Below are positions 52,462 through 61,158 of a DNA stretch of 64,000 nucleotides, piece after piece. Source of the stretch: UBA3103 sp002365855. GTDB taxonomy: Bacteria > Bacillota > Desulfotomaculia > Desulfotomaculales > Pelotomaculaceae. The stretch lies in the NCBI GenBank assembly GCA_030627625.1, contig DAOURR010000001.1, positions 1 through 64,000 of the forward strand, given 5' to 3'. Made by a program: the position numbers and the translations under genes. Below the pieces are notes generated by a model. The model saw only the letters and a program-made list of their open reading frames with translations, searched no databases and was not told the DNA's origin. Numbering within the stretch: position 1 is the stretch's first letter; each line of letters begins with the position of its first letter.

Positions 52462-52506
52462 GGTTTAGTGTTATGGGGGCAGAAGTCAGGATTATAGCTC
52501 CTTAAG

Positions 52507-52540
52507 CCCCGGGCAGATGCTGCAGGCACTGCCCGGGGAT
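52507..52540 (+). terminator. Terminator after SASP gene
   Basis: A 9-bp stem CCCCGGGCA / TGCCCGGGG (52507-52515, 52530-52538); the following stretch is A/T-rich with a weak T run. Confidence 0.7.
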
Positions 52541-52584
52541 TTAAAAAACTTGTCAACCCACATCCAAATATTATTTAATTGCTG

Positions 52585-52613
52585 CAAGCGGGATTTTCCG
52601 CTTGTTGCTTTTT
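52585..52613. terminator. Bidirectional terminator between SASP gene and gpr
   Basis: The stem CAAGCGG / CCGCTTG (52585-52591, 52598-52604) has a T-rich run on the plus side, adjacent to the gpr stop codon. Confidence 0.65.
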
Positions 52614-52619
52614 ATTACT

Positions 52620-53603
52620 CTAATTCAGGTACAAATTATACTCCTCGGTAGATATCGATGGATGCAGCGCCATAGATATTCCTCCGGCAACGATTTTAGA
52701 GGTGCTCTGAATCAGATCATCAATTTCCTTTGGGGTAACCATCAAATTGCCTTCGAAAGGCTTCAAAACACTGTTAATAACGTCCTGAGTAAAATCAGGC
52801 CTTAAATTTTTATAAATCTGGTCTAAAACAGGGTTTTCTTTCAATTGTTCAATAAAATGCTCAATCGTTACTTGGGCAATAACCGCAGCGTGAACAACGG
52901 TTGGCACCCCCAGGGAAATAGTGTTAACACCCATGGTTTCTTTATTAATCCCAGACCTTTTATTACCGATTCCTGAACCGGGACTGATCCCTGTGTCAGC
53001 AATTTGGATAGTAGTGCCGATCCGGTCAACACTACCTGCAGCTAAGGCATCCACGACAATCATCAGCTCAGGCTGTACCTTTTCCACTACTCCTTTGATA
53101 ATCTCTGCCGTTTCAATTCCTGTTATCCCCAGCACTCCGGGAGCTATCGCGCTAACGGAGCGCATGCCACCTTTTAATTCTTCGGGCGCGTATTGATAGA
53201 GGTGACGGGTCACCATGCTGTTATCAATTACTCTTGGTCCCAGGGCATCAGGTGTAGCGTTCCAGTTGCCCAGGCCAACCACTAAAATGTTGGCATTTTC
53301 CGGGAGATTGAATAATGAAGAAAGCTGTTTGGCCAGTACCTCTGCTACTTCCTGCTGGGCCATACGGTTATTATCACGAAGCAAGGGCGCATCGATAGTG
53401 ATATAAGTTCCTATCGGTTTACCCATCAGCTGTTCAGCCGATTTATCCACGATTTTTACTATTGTTACAGAACAGTTTTCATATTTTTCACGGTCAACTA
53501 CCACACCGGGAATTTCCTTCCCGATTTCGCCTCTGACGATATCGTGAGCTTCAACCGCCAGGTCAACATTAATATTAAAGGCTTTATAGAAATCAAGATT
53601 CAA
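52620..53603 (-). CDS. gpr: Germination protease Gpr
   Basis: A 327-residue aspartic-type endopeptidase that degrades SASPs early in germination. Matching segments are TDLAVEAH-like VDLAVEAHDIVRGE at the N-terminus (the zymogen cleavage region), VVGLGNWNATPDALGPRVI, MIVVDALAAGSVDRIGTTIQIADTGISPGSGIGN and NTISLGVPTVVHA. TTG 53603 follows AGGAGG. A possible sigma-F/G-like promoter (TATAC at 53665-53669 and TAGGGTA at 53641-53647, read on the minus strand) lies upstream. It sits convergent with one of its substrates. Confidence 0.96.
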   Translation of the reverse strand: MNLDFYKAFNINVDLAVEAHDIVRGEIGKEIPGVVVDREKYENCSVTIVKIVDKSAEQLMGKPIGTYITIDAPLLRDNNRMAQQEVAEVLAKQLSSLFNLPENANILVVGLGNWNATPDALGPRVIDNSMVTRHLYQYAPEELKGGMRSVSAIAPGVLGITGIETAEIIKGVVEKVQPELMIVVDALAAGSVDRIGTTIQIADTGISPGSGIGNKRSGINKETMGVNTISLGVPTVVHAAVIAQVTIEHFIEQLKENPVLDQIYKNLRPDFTQDVINSVLKPFEGNLMVTPKEIDDLIQSTSKIVAGGISMALHPSISTEEYNLYLN

Positions 53604-53837
53604 TGTAACTGCCTCCTGTTATTGTCTTCAAGTTTGACTATAGGGTATCCTGTTTTAGATAGTTTATACAGAAAAGTAGAAGCCGGTAAACAATGATTAC
53701 TCCTATATATAAAACAACTCTCTATAAGAAAAAATATAAAAATCAAGGCAATAGTTCTTTAAATAGCGAAATAAATCGATTTTCCTGATCAAATATGCTA
53801 TAATAACAGATTAAAGGAAGGGATTTACATTATAAGG

Positions 53838-54386
53838 GTGATTTCTGGCACAGCAGGGAAACGCAGGCTCAAATCTCCCCGGGGATTGGACGTTAGGCCG
53901 ACATCTGACAGGGTTAAAGAGGCTCTTTTCAATATCCTGGGTGAACATGTGGCAGATTCCTGCTTTCTGGATTTGTTTGCGGGTACCGGTAATGTTGGTA
54001 TCGAGGCGTTGAGCCGAGGTGCGCATAGTGTTGTTTTCGTTGAGAACAATCATCAAAACATCCGGTATATAAAAAAGAATCTTGAAATCACCAGCTTGGG
54101 TGCACGGGCAAGGCTTATCCGGCTGGACACTGAAAAAGCCTTAATCATGCTGGGTAAGGAAGGCCGCAGGTTTAACCTGATTTTTCTTGATCCGCCATAT
54201 TTACAAAATTTTGAGGCGTCTGCGCTGGCCCAAATTGATTACCAGGAACTGTTGAGGCCTGATGGAATTATTGTAATTGAAAGCAGCAAGAAAGATCGGC
54301 TTCCCGGGAACCCAGGAAGATTGGAAATGTTTCGCCAAAAGAGATACGGTGATACCATGCTTACGTTTTATAGACAAAATAAATGA
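53838..54386 (+). CDS. rsmD: 16S rRNA (guanine-966-N2)-methyltransferase RsmD
   Basis: A 182-residue SAM methyltransferase: SGTAGKRRLKSPRGLDVRPTSDRVKEALFNIL, FLDLFAGTGNVGIEALSRGA and the catalytic FLDPPYL. GTG 53838 is the first conventional start, but the ribosome binding site AAAGGAAGGG (53813-53822) is 15 or more bases away. The in-frame ATA at 53832 would give the family-typical N-terminus M-R-V-I-S-G, and ATT 53829 is also possible. It precedes coaD, as in Bacillus (ylbH-coaD). Confidence 0.94.
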   Translation: MISGTAGKRRLKSPRGLDVRPTSDRVKEALFNILGEHVADSCFLDLFAGTGNVGIEALSRGAHSVVFVENNHQNIRYIKKNLEITSLGARARLIRLDTEKALIMLGKEGRRFNLIFLDPPYLQNFEASALAQIDYQELLRPDGIIVIESSKKDRLPGNPGRLEMFRQKRYGDTMLTFYRQNK

Positions 54387-54404
54387 AGGTGAGGGGGGCT
54401 AAAT

Positions 54405-54890
54405 TTGCGGACAGCTATTTGTCCGGGAAGTTTTGACCCTGTAACGCTTGGACATCTGGACATTATTGGCAGGGCTTCACGGCTTTTTTCAAGAGTAATC
54501 GTGGCAGTATCCCGAAACCCAGTAAAAAACCCATTGTTCTCCATTGAAGAGAGGGTAGAAATACTGCGCAATATCCTTCTGCCCTATCCAAATGTAGAAG
54601 TGGATTCATTTGATGGTTTAACCGTCCACTATGCAATTAAGCATAAGGCCAATGCAATTGTCCGGGGACTTCGTGTTATATCTGATTTTGAAAATGAATT
54701 CAGGATGGCATTAACAAATAAAAAACTCGCCTGCCATTTAGAAACCGTTTTTTTGATGACAAGAGCCGAGTATTCTTTTATCAGTTCTACAACTGTTAAA
54801 GAAATAGCGGTTTTTGGTGGTTCAGTGCGCGGTCTTGTGCCTCCGCCAGTAGAAGAAAAGTTAAAAGAGAAGTTTAAAAGCTTGATTTAA
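54405..54890 (+). CDS. coaD: Phosphopantetheine adenylyltransferase
   Basis: A 161-residue enzyme transferring AMP from ATP to 4'-phosphopantetheine, the penultimate step of CoA synthesis. Motifs: [16 protein letters not shown] with the TxGH nucleotide motif, [17 protein letters not shown] and [14 protein letters not shown] 54405 after GAGGGGGG. It follows rsmD after 18 bases. Confidence 0.97.
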   Translation: MRTAICPGSFDPVTLGHLDIIGRASRLFSRVIVAVSRNPVKNPLFSIEERVEILRNILLPYPNVEVDSFDGLTVHYAIKHKANAIVRGLRVISDFENEFRMALTNKKLACHLETVFLMTRAEYSFISSTTVKEIAVFGGSVRGLVPPPVEEKLKEKFKSLI

Positions 54891-54914
54891 GGTTTAAGGA
54901 GGGATTGATTAAAA

Positions 54915-55361
54915 GTGGACCTTCTGAGCGCACTTAACGAGTTAGAAGAGCTTATTGAAAACAGTGGTAAGATTCCATTTACCAGAAAAATCATGCTAGA
55001 GGAAGACCGTATGCTCGATCTCCTGGACCGTATTAGGACAACCATGCCGGAAGAGATTCGGCAGGCCAAATGGATCATTCAGGAGCGGGAAAAAGTTTTG
55101 AGTGATTCTCAAAAAGAAGCTATTCGCATCATAGACGATGCTCAGAGACAGGTCGAAAAGCGCGCGGAAGACAGTGAAATAGCGCGCCAGGCTAAAATAG
55201 TCGCTGATGAAATTGTCGCCAAGTCAGAAGCGGCTGCAAGGGAAATACGCGAAGGCGCCAGGGGTTATGCCGATGAAATCTTGGTAAACCTTCAGGACAG
55301 CCTTGGAAAGATCATGAGTCAAATCGAGCAGGGTCGCTCTGAACTGCAAACGATGAAATAA
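54915..55361 (+). CDS. Coiled-coil protein, ATP-synthase subunit b/H-like, uncharacterised
   Basis: A 148-residue, highly charged, almost wholly helical protein with no membrane segment. The stretch KWIIQEREKVLSDSQKEAIRIIDDAQRQVEKRAEDSEIARQAKIVADEI has the Ala/Glu/Arg heptads seen in V-ATPase subunit H/E and F-ATPase b stalks. It is a stand-alone coiled-coil protein, often located next to coaD in Clostridia; function unknown. GTG 54915 after AAGGAGGG. Confidence 0.7.
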   Translation: MDLLSALNELEELIENSGKIPFTRKIMLEEDRMLDLLDRIRTTMPEEIRQAKWIIQEREKVLSDSQKEAIRIIDDAQRQVEKRAEDSEIARQAKIVADEIVAKSEAAAREIREGARGYADEILVNLQDSLGKIMSQIEQGRSELQTMK

Positions 55362-55369
55362 AATTGATA

Positions 55370-56419
55370 TCATTGCATTGCCATCAGCACGCTGCGCCAG
55401 TCAACGTGCTTTTCTATGTTTTTCAAGGTCATGCCAACAGCCTTTTGGTCAGTAGCACGAATATTTCTGGTAACCTCGGACATCTTTTCTATTGTTGTAT
55501 AAGTGTCTAAGTGTACCAACAGCACCGGAACATCCTTTTCCTCAGCCCGTGCCACAACTTTAACGTCCGGATATAGCCCGCCGGTCAGGATCAGCGCGGA
55601 AGTACTGGTTTCCAGCGCCGCCAGGGCTACTTCAGACCGGTCCCCGCCTGTAATAACCGCCTTGTTGGCCGCCCTTCGCAGGTAGCCCAGGGCGCTTTCT
55701 ATCGTCATGGCGCCTATTACAATATCCTCCACTATACGGTCTAGTTTTTCCTGCCCGGTCAGTATCTCACCGCCCAGTACTTCGAAATATTCTTTCACTG
55801 TAGGGGAAGATACCTCGGGGTGACTGGGAATGATCCCCTTGACGCGGTATCCACGCTCTTCGAGTATGGGCAGGTAGACACCCTCTGTTTTGGCCAGTAG
55901 AGGGCGTGGGACATTATTAAAAATATTTCCGAATATAGGTATGCCTTTACACCCCATGTAGTTGTTGATGAAGATTGCCTCATCCAGGCTGAAGTCGTTT
56001 TCAATACGGACCATGAAAAGAGGAAGCGCATTCAGTTCCAGGGCCAGGCTGGGCGCATCCAATCCAAGGCATCCCATGATATGAGGGAAACCGGCTCCTC
56101 CTATAATAACCATATCATTGTTGGCTGCTACGTCTTCATATGCCATTCGGATGATCTTAATTGTCTCACAGGTGTTTCTGTACCCGGAAAGATAAGAAGG
56201 CCCTGCTATATATGGCGCTATTGTTTCCAGAGGTTGCTTCATATTTAGGATCTGCTTCATCAACAGCGCGTCTTCATCCTCCCGCCGGGCTCCGGTAATG
56301 CTGCCTACCGGCTTGAAATATGCGACCCTGTAACCCTCCTGGCGGAACTTTAAAGCCAGGCCCAGGGCGACACTGGTTTTGCCGCTGCCGGGTGTTCCCA
56401 TAATAAAAAGACTTTTCAC
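55370..56419 (-). CDS. Phosphotransacetylase-like ATPase with DRTGG domain
   Basis: A 349-residue protein. The N-terminal P-loop domain (MGTPGSGKTSVALGLAL) is of the dethiobiotin synthetase/CobB type found at the N-terminus of some phosphotransacetylases. Residues ~210-320 form a DRTGG domain (VIGAMTIESALGYL, AVITGGDRSEVALAAL). It lacks the catalytic Pta C-terminal domain, so it is probably regulatory. GTG 56419 lies nine bases after the acetyl-CoA synthetase stop, so the two are co-expressed. Confidence 0.8.
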   Translation of the reverse strand: MKSLFIMGTPGSGKTSVALGLALKFRQEGYRVAYFKPVGSITGARREDEDALLMKQILNMKQPLETIAPYIAGPSYLSGYRNTCETIKIIRMAYEDVAANNDMVIIGGAGFPHIMGCLGLDAPSLALELNALPLFMVRIENDFSLDEAIFINNYMGCKGIPIFGNIFNNVPRPLLAKTEGVYLPILEERGYRVKGIIPSHPEVSSPTVKEYFEVLGGEILTGQEKLDRIVEDIVIGAMTIESALGYLRRAANKAVITGGDRSEVALAALETSTSALILTGGLYPDVKVVARAEEKDVPVLLVHLDTYTTIEKMSEVTRNIRATDQKAVGMTLKNIEKHVDWRSVLMAMQ

Positions 56420-56428
56420 TTCTTCACC

Positions 56429-58531
56429 TCACGATATAGTTATTTTGACATCAAGGGCGCTGGCGCCCTGGGTGTAGGCAAAAACAGGATTAATGTCAAT
56501 TTCGGTTATTTCCGGAAAATCTGTTACGAGTACAGCCACCCGGCCGATCATTTCTATAATGGAAGATATGTCGGCAGGCTTTTCGCCCCGGTAGCCCCGA
56601 AGAAGAGTATAGGCTTTTGTTTCCATCAGCATACTTTCGATCTCCCCATTGGTTAGACCGTGGGCCAACCGGAATGAAACGTCCTTAAGCAGATTTACAT
56701 AGATGCCGCCTAAACCAAAGGCAATTAAAGGTCCAAACTGGACATCTCTGGTCATCCCGATAATCAGCTCCACACCCTTTGGCATCATTTTTTGCACCTC
56801 CACCCCGTGCAAGACCACCCTGGGCAGATAGCGGTGAACATTATCCATAATTTCAATAAAGCCCTGTCGCACTTCCTCAGAAGAACTCAAGCCAATTTTA
56901 ACTCCCCCTACGTCGGTCTTGTGCATTATTTTGGGGGAGGCTATTTTCAGCACAACAGGATACCCCATTTGCTCCGCCTGCTTGGCCGCTTCCTCAGGGC
57001 TAACTGTAAGTGCTGTCGGCGCCGAGGGAATACCGTAAGCCGATGCCACTTCAACAGCTTCGCTGCCCAGAAGCACCAGGCGGTTGTCTTTTTTTACATC
57101 GTAAAAGGTTGCCTTTATGGTTTTAGGATCCACATCATTATACTTCAGGGGTCCAGGTTGGGACGACATTTCGCTTCTTCTGCCGTATTTAACCATGCCG
57201 CTGATGGATGTTATAGCCGGTTCCGGAAAGGTAAAGCAGGGTATATGCGCTTTTGAAAGCAATTCCGCCCCCTCAGTAAGCTGTGCACCACCCATGAGGG
57301 CGGCAAAAAGGGGTTTCTCCGGGTATTTTTTCTTCATCTCAATCATTGCTCCGGCCGTTTCCAGCGGCTCAGTTACAGCCGCCGGGCAGACCATGACTAC
57401 CGCACAGTCGACACCAGGATCAGCCAGGATCTTATCCATGGAGTAAAAGTAACGATCTGCTTTTGCGTCACCTAGCACATCAACAGGATTATATATATTT
57501 GATTCGGAAGGGAGACGGCTTCTGAGCGCTTCAATGGTTTCCCTTGTAAAACGTGCCATTTTAAGGCCCTTTTGCTCAATGTTATCAGTTGCTACAATAC
57601 CCGGCCCGCCGGAGTTAGTTATTATCGCCACATGTTCTCCCCCCGGTATGGGCTGACTGGCAAAAGCGACAGCCAGATCAAAAAGCTCCGGCATGCTTCC
57701 GGCACGGATCACCCCGCTCTGACGAAAGGCTGTTTCATAGGCCACGTCGCTGCCGGCAAGAGCGCCGGTATGGGAGGACGCCGCCTGCGCGCCGGCCTGG
57801 CTGACTCCCGATTTCAATATAATAACTGGTTTTTTTTGGCTTGCCCGCCTGGCCACATCCAGGAAGTGGGAACCGTTTTCGACATCCTCGATATAGCAGA
57901 GGATAACCTTGGTATAAGGGTCCTCTGCAGCATCTTCTATAAAATGGGACTCAGTCAGGTCGGCCTTGTTCCCAAGGCTCACGAATTTGCTAAAGCCCAG
58001 GCCTGCCTGGAAACTCCAGTCCAGAATAGACAATACCATAGCGCCGCTCTGGGATATAAAAGCAATTTCACCTTTAAGGGGAAAGCCTGCGGCAAAAGAA
58101 GCATTAATAGGCGAATGTGTATCCATCAGCCCCACGCAGTTGGGTCCGAGCAGCCTCATTTTATATTTCCGGCATATTTCAAGCAGCGCCCGTTCCATCT
58201 CCAGGCCTTCTTTACCTGTTTCCTTGAACCCGGCTGTAATGACGATCAAGTTGTGAACTCCGCACCTGCCGCACATTTCTGCCATTTCAATTGTTCTGGA
58301 AGCGGGAACGGATAATACTGCCAGTTCTGCCGGTTCAGGCGTACGTTCTACAGAGGGGTAACATTTCAAGCCCTCTATTTCTTCTTCTTTAGGATTTACC
58401 GGATATATTTTTCCAGTATATCCACTGCTGATCATATTCTTTACTATGACGTTGCCTATCTTTTCGGGTGCTCTGGAGGCTCCGACTATGGCTGTAGACC
58501 TGGGGTTAAAAAAACTGGACAGTGCGGTCAA
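56429..58531 (-). CDS. Acetate--CoA ligase (ADP-forming), alpha-beta fusion
   Basis: A 700-residue NDP-forming acyl-CoA synthetase that converts acyl-CoA + ADP + Pi to acid + CoA + ATP, or the reverse. The alpha part has a CoA-binding Rossmann domain (STAIVGASRAPEKIGN), a succinyl-CoA-ligase-like domain (ISQSGAMVLSILDW) and NSGGPGIVATDN. The beta part has an ATP-grasp domain (VVLKIASPKIMHKTDVGGVKIGL, EIDINPVFAY). TTG 58531 is preferred because GAGGTG lies six bases before it; GTG 58540 overlaps that site. Acyl specificity (acetyl, propionyl, branched or aryl) cannot be read. Confidence 0.92.
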   Translation of the reverse strand: MTALSSFFNPRSTAIVGASRAPEKIGNVIVKNMISSGYTGKIYPVNPKEEEIEGLKCYPSVERTPEPAELAVLSVPASRTIEMAEMCGRCGVHNLIVITAGFKETGKEGLEMERALLEICRKYKMRLLGPNCVGLMDTHSPINASFAAGFPLKGEIAFISQSGAMVLSILDWSFQAGLGFSKFVSLGNKADLTESHFIEDAAEDPYTKVILCYIEDVENGSHFLDVARRASQKKPVIILKSGVSQAGAQAASSHTGALAGSDVAYETAFRQSGVIRAGSMPELFDLAVAFASQPIPGGEHVAIITNSGGPGIVATDNIEQKGLKMARFTRETIEALRSRLPSESNIYNPVDVLGDAKADRYFYSMDKILADPGVDCAVVMVCPAAVTEPLETAGAMIEMKKKYPEKPLFAALMGGAQLTEGAELLSKAHIPCFTFPEPAITSISGMVKYGRRSEMSSQPGPLKYNDVDPKTIKATFYDVKKDNRLVLLGSEAVEVASAYGIPSAPTALTVSPEEAAKQAEQMGYPVVLKIASPKIMHKTDVGGVKIGLSSSEEVRQGFIEIMDNVHRYLPRVVLHGVEVQKMMPKGVELIIGMTRDVQFGPLIAFGLGGIYVNLLKDVSFRLAHGLTNGEIESMLMETKAYTLLRGYRGEKPADISSIIEMIGRVAVLVTDFPEITEIDINPVFAYTQGASALDVKITIS

Positions 58532-58762
58532 ATATTTCACCTCTTATCCGGTGTGCGCTGATCAAACAATATTATCTTTTCCAGCAGCCTCTCGGTGAAT
58601 TCATTCTGGCGTAATATAAAATCACCCCGGCATGGCCGGGGCCTGGCTGTCAACAAAGTGATGTCGGCAGTTTTTCATAAACCAAAAAGTAAAATTGAAT
58701 TGAGCAATACATTGCTATATAATAAAATAGAGTGAATGCCAGAGAAAGGAGACAACTATTCA

Positions 58763-59413
58763 ATGAGTTGTCTGCCAGGATCTAAACCACCAAGCCAAGT
58801 AATTCGCGATACTATTGCAAAGAAAGAATGTATCCTTACAGTCGAGGATTTAATCAATGCCTTCGGTTCTCAAAGTTTTGGTTTGATGTTTATAGTTATG
58901 GCATTACCATTAACTATCCCCTTACCTCCAGGCATAGGCTTTATCCCGGCGGCTCTTCTTTGCGTTTGGGCTTTTCAGCGAACGTTAGGGGGAACCCTTC
59001 TGTGGTTACCTAAAGCAATTGGCAAACGCAAGATATCTCAGGCGCTTATCAGGAAAATAGAAGCCAAAACTCTTCCTTTGTGTGAAAGATTAGAAAGGTT
59101 TTTGCCAAATAGTAGCCAAACGAGTATGCTTAACGAACCGGAGATTCGGTTGGCATCGTTGGCTGTGGTGTTTATGAGCATGCTAATTATGCTGCCAACA
59201 CCATTTTTGAATACCATCCCTGCCGTAATTATAATCCTTATGGGGTTAACAATCTTAAACAGCAATCGTAAATTACTCTGGATTAACATGAGCTTTGGCT
59301 TATTGGTTTTGGGTTTTATCGGCTCAACTTTATGCGTCGGGTCGGAATTTCTGTTTAAAGAAATAAGTGATTTTCTAAAAGCAAACCCAGGTATTTTAGA
59401 GATAGAAGGCTAA
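58763..59413 (+). CDS. ExoD-family membrane protein
   Basis: A 216-residue exopolysaccharide-synthesis ExoD-type protein: LTVEDLINAFGSQSFGLMFIVMALPLTIPLPPGIGF is the family signature, followed by about three more hydrophobic segments and LPTPFLNTIPAVIIILMGL. Function is poorly known. The frame begins at 58736, but AAAGGAG at 58745-58751 supports ATG 58763. No polysaccharide genes are adjacent. Confidence 0.85.
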   Translation: MSCLPGSKPPSQVIRDTIAKKECILTVEDLINAFGSQSFGLMFIVMALPLTIPLPPGIGFIPAALLCVWAFQRTLGGTLLWLPKAIGKRKISQALIRKIEAKTLPLCERLERFLPNSSQTSMLNEPEIRLASLAVVFMSMLIMLPTPFLNTIPAVIIILMGLTILNSNRKLLWINMSFGLLVLGFIGSTLCVGSEFLFKEISDFLKANPGILEIEG

Positions 59414-59729
59414 AAAGCCTTTAAACTTAAAACGCATATCCAACGTCATTGACTTGGCAGGGTAATTAATAGTAACCTACATTGCCATTGGCCGTTATTG
59501 CTTTGCCCTTTCATGCATTTTAACTAAAGTTCATTGGCACTCGATTGATAAGGGACTCACCTACATTTTTCTCATGAGAGGGAGAGGTTTCTATCTGGCA
59601 AGAAGACTATTTTTAAAATACTGTTGAATTGAGAAAACCACATCTTTAGCTAGATGATTAACCTGCCGGTATCATGGGTTGAGAAGTAACCCTTTGAAGT
59701 ATAATTATAGAGGGAGAGTGTTCCATCAT
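59414..59729 (+). other. Intergenic region before the first CNNM gene
   Basis: 316 bases without a supported gene. A small hairpin GGGTT / AACCC (59676-59680, 59688-59692) and a purine-rich ribosome binding region near 59709 are visible. I see no riboswitch consensus, in particular no M-box. Confidence 0.4.
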
Positions 59730-61058
59730 ATGGATGACGGTTCGTCATTCAGTCTATTCTTGGCATTTAAAATTTTTTTGGCGCTTTTTCTGGTGTTCTT
59801 AAACGGTCTTTTTGTCGCGGCGGAGTTTTCTTTTGTAAAAGTAAGACCGACCCGTATTACTCAGTTGGTTGCCGAGGGTAACCGCAGGGCTAAAATAGCC
59901 CATCAGTGTATTCACAATATTGATGCTTATTTATCAGTGTGCCAATTGGGAATCACCATTTCCAGCCTTGGTCTGGGCTGGCTTGGTGAACCGGTGGTGG
60001 CTAAGCTTTTGGAGCCGTTGATGTACAGCTTTGGTGTGAGTTCTCCGGCAGCAGTTCACTCTATTTCCTTTGTGACGGCTTTTACCTTGGTGACATTCCT
60101 GCATGTGGTATTTGGAGAACTTGTGCCTAAGTCTCTGGCCATTCAGAGGGCTGAACACGTGACACTGTTGCTGGCCGCCCCGATGCGATTGTTTTATTAC
60201 CTGTTTTATCCAGGAACTGTTATCTTTAACGGTACGGCCAATCGTATCCTGCGTGTCTTTGGTGTAAGGCCCGCCAGCGAGCACGAGGAAAGTCACAGTG
60301 AGGAAGAACTGCAGATGCTGGTTTCCGCCAGTTACAAGTGCGGCCACCTGGACAGAAGTGAATGGAACTTGCTGCAAAACGTGTTTCAATTTGAAAAAAG
60401 GGTAGCCAGGGAAATCATGGTTCCCCGGCCCGAGGTAGTTTTTCTTGATAAAACGAATAGCCTGGAAGAAAACATGGCAATAGCCCGGAGTTCAGGACAT
60501 ACCCGTTTCCCTCTTTGTGAAAATGATAGTGACCATATCGTGGGACTTGTCCACATAAAAGACATCTTCCGCCTGGATACTGGGACAAGAATAAACGATG
60601 TCAAGCGCAATATTATGTTGGTTCCGGAAGGGATGTCTTTAGACCGTTTACTCAAGGAGTTTCAAAAAAAACACCAGCATATGGCCCTGGTAGTGGATGA
60701 ATACGGGGGCACTGCGGGCATTGTAACAATGGAAAACGTTTTGGAAGAACTGGTCGGACAAATACAGGACGAGTTTGATGAAGAGGCTCCGCAAGTGACT
60801 TCTGAAAAAGAAGGATCCTACCTAGTGGACGGCCGGATGCTCCTGGAAGATGCTGCTGAAATGTTTGGTCTGCCGGTAAGTGACCATGAAGAATATGATA
60901 CCCTGGGAGGTTATGTGTTTGGAAAACTGGGCAAACGTCCCAAAATCGGTGATGTAGTTGAATTCCCCGCCCACCAGATGGTAGTGGACGAAATTGACGG
61001 CTTGCGTATCCGGCGGATTCGGGTAGTCGTCAAGGAACAGGCTTGTCAGGTTGTGTAG
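59730..61058 (+). CDS. CNNM/CorC-family transporter (hemolysin-C-like) with CBS domains
   Basis: A 442-residue membrane protein. DUF21 domain with four hydrophobic segments (FVAAEFSFVKVRPTRITQL, CQLGITISSLGLGWLGEP, HVVFGELVPKSLAIQRAE), a CBS pair ([39 protein letters not shown]) and a C-terminal CorC_HlyC domain (DTLGGYVFGKLGKRP). Relatives export Mg2+, Co2+ or Na+. The frame extends upstream to 59679; ATG 59730 is the most likely start. Convergent with a paralogue. Confidence 0.9.
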   Translation: MDDGSSFSLFLAFKIFLALFLVFLNGLFVAAEFSFVKVRPTRITQLVAEGNRRAKIAHQCIHNIDAYLSVCQLGITISSLGLGWLGEPVVAKLLEPLMYSFGVSSPAAVHSISFVTAFTLVTFLHVVFGELVPKSLAIQRAEHVTLLLAAPMRLFYYLFYPGTVIFNGTANRILRVFGVRPASEHEESHSEEELQMLVSASYKCGHLDRSEWNLLQNVFQFEKRVAREIMVPRPEVVFLDKTNSLEENMAIARSSGHTRFPLCENDSDHIVGLVHIKDIFRLDTGTRINDVKRNIMLVPEGMSLDRLLKEFQKKHQHMALVVDEYGGTAGIVTMENVLEELVGQIQDEFDEEAPQVTSEKEGSYLVDGRMLLEDAAEMFGLPVSDHEEYDTLGGYVFGKLGKRPKIGDVVEFPAHQMVVDEIDGLRIRRIRVVVKEQACQVV

Positions 61059-61131
61059 CCCGTTACTTTATAATATGGTTTTGCGTTATTTTGGTCAGTC
61101 ATCAAATGCAATTAAAAAAGGCTAATTTAAT

Positions 61132-61158
61132 AACTCCAAGGTTTTACCCGGAGTTTTC
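61132..61158. terminator. Weak hairpin between convergent CNNM genes
   Basis: AACTCC / GGAGTT (61132-61137, 61150-61155) followed by TTC on the plus side; it overlaps the stop codon of the minus-strand gene. Confidence 0.4.

Noticed and set aside
57572..58315. 247-codon plus-strand ORF
   Set aside because: Lies wholly inside the acetyl-CoA synthetase gene on the other strand; its translation has no coherent domain and no ribosome binding site.
58625..58641. Hairpin CCCCGGC-ATG-GCCGGGG read as a terminator
   Set aside because: It lies between the divergent starts of the acetyl-CoA synthetase and ExoD genes, with no upstream gene to end and no strong T run on either strand.
59414..59729. M-box (magnesium) riboswitch before the CNNM gene
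   Set aside because: The conserved M-box segments are absent; only unrelated purine-rich stretches are present.
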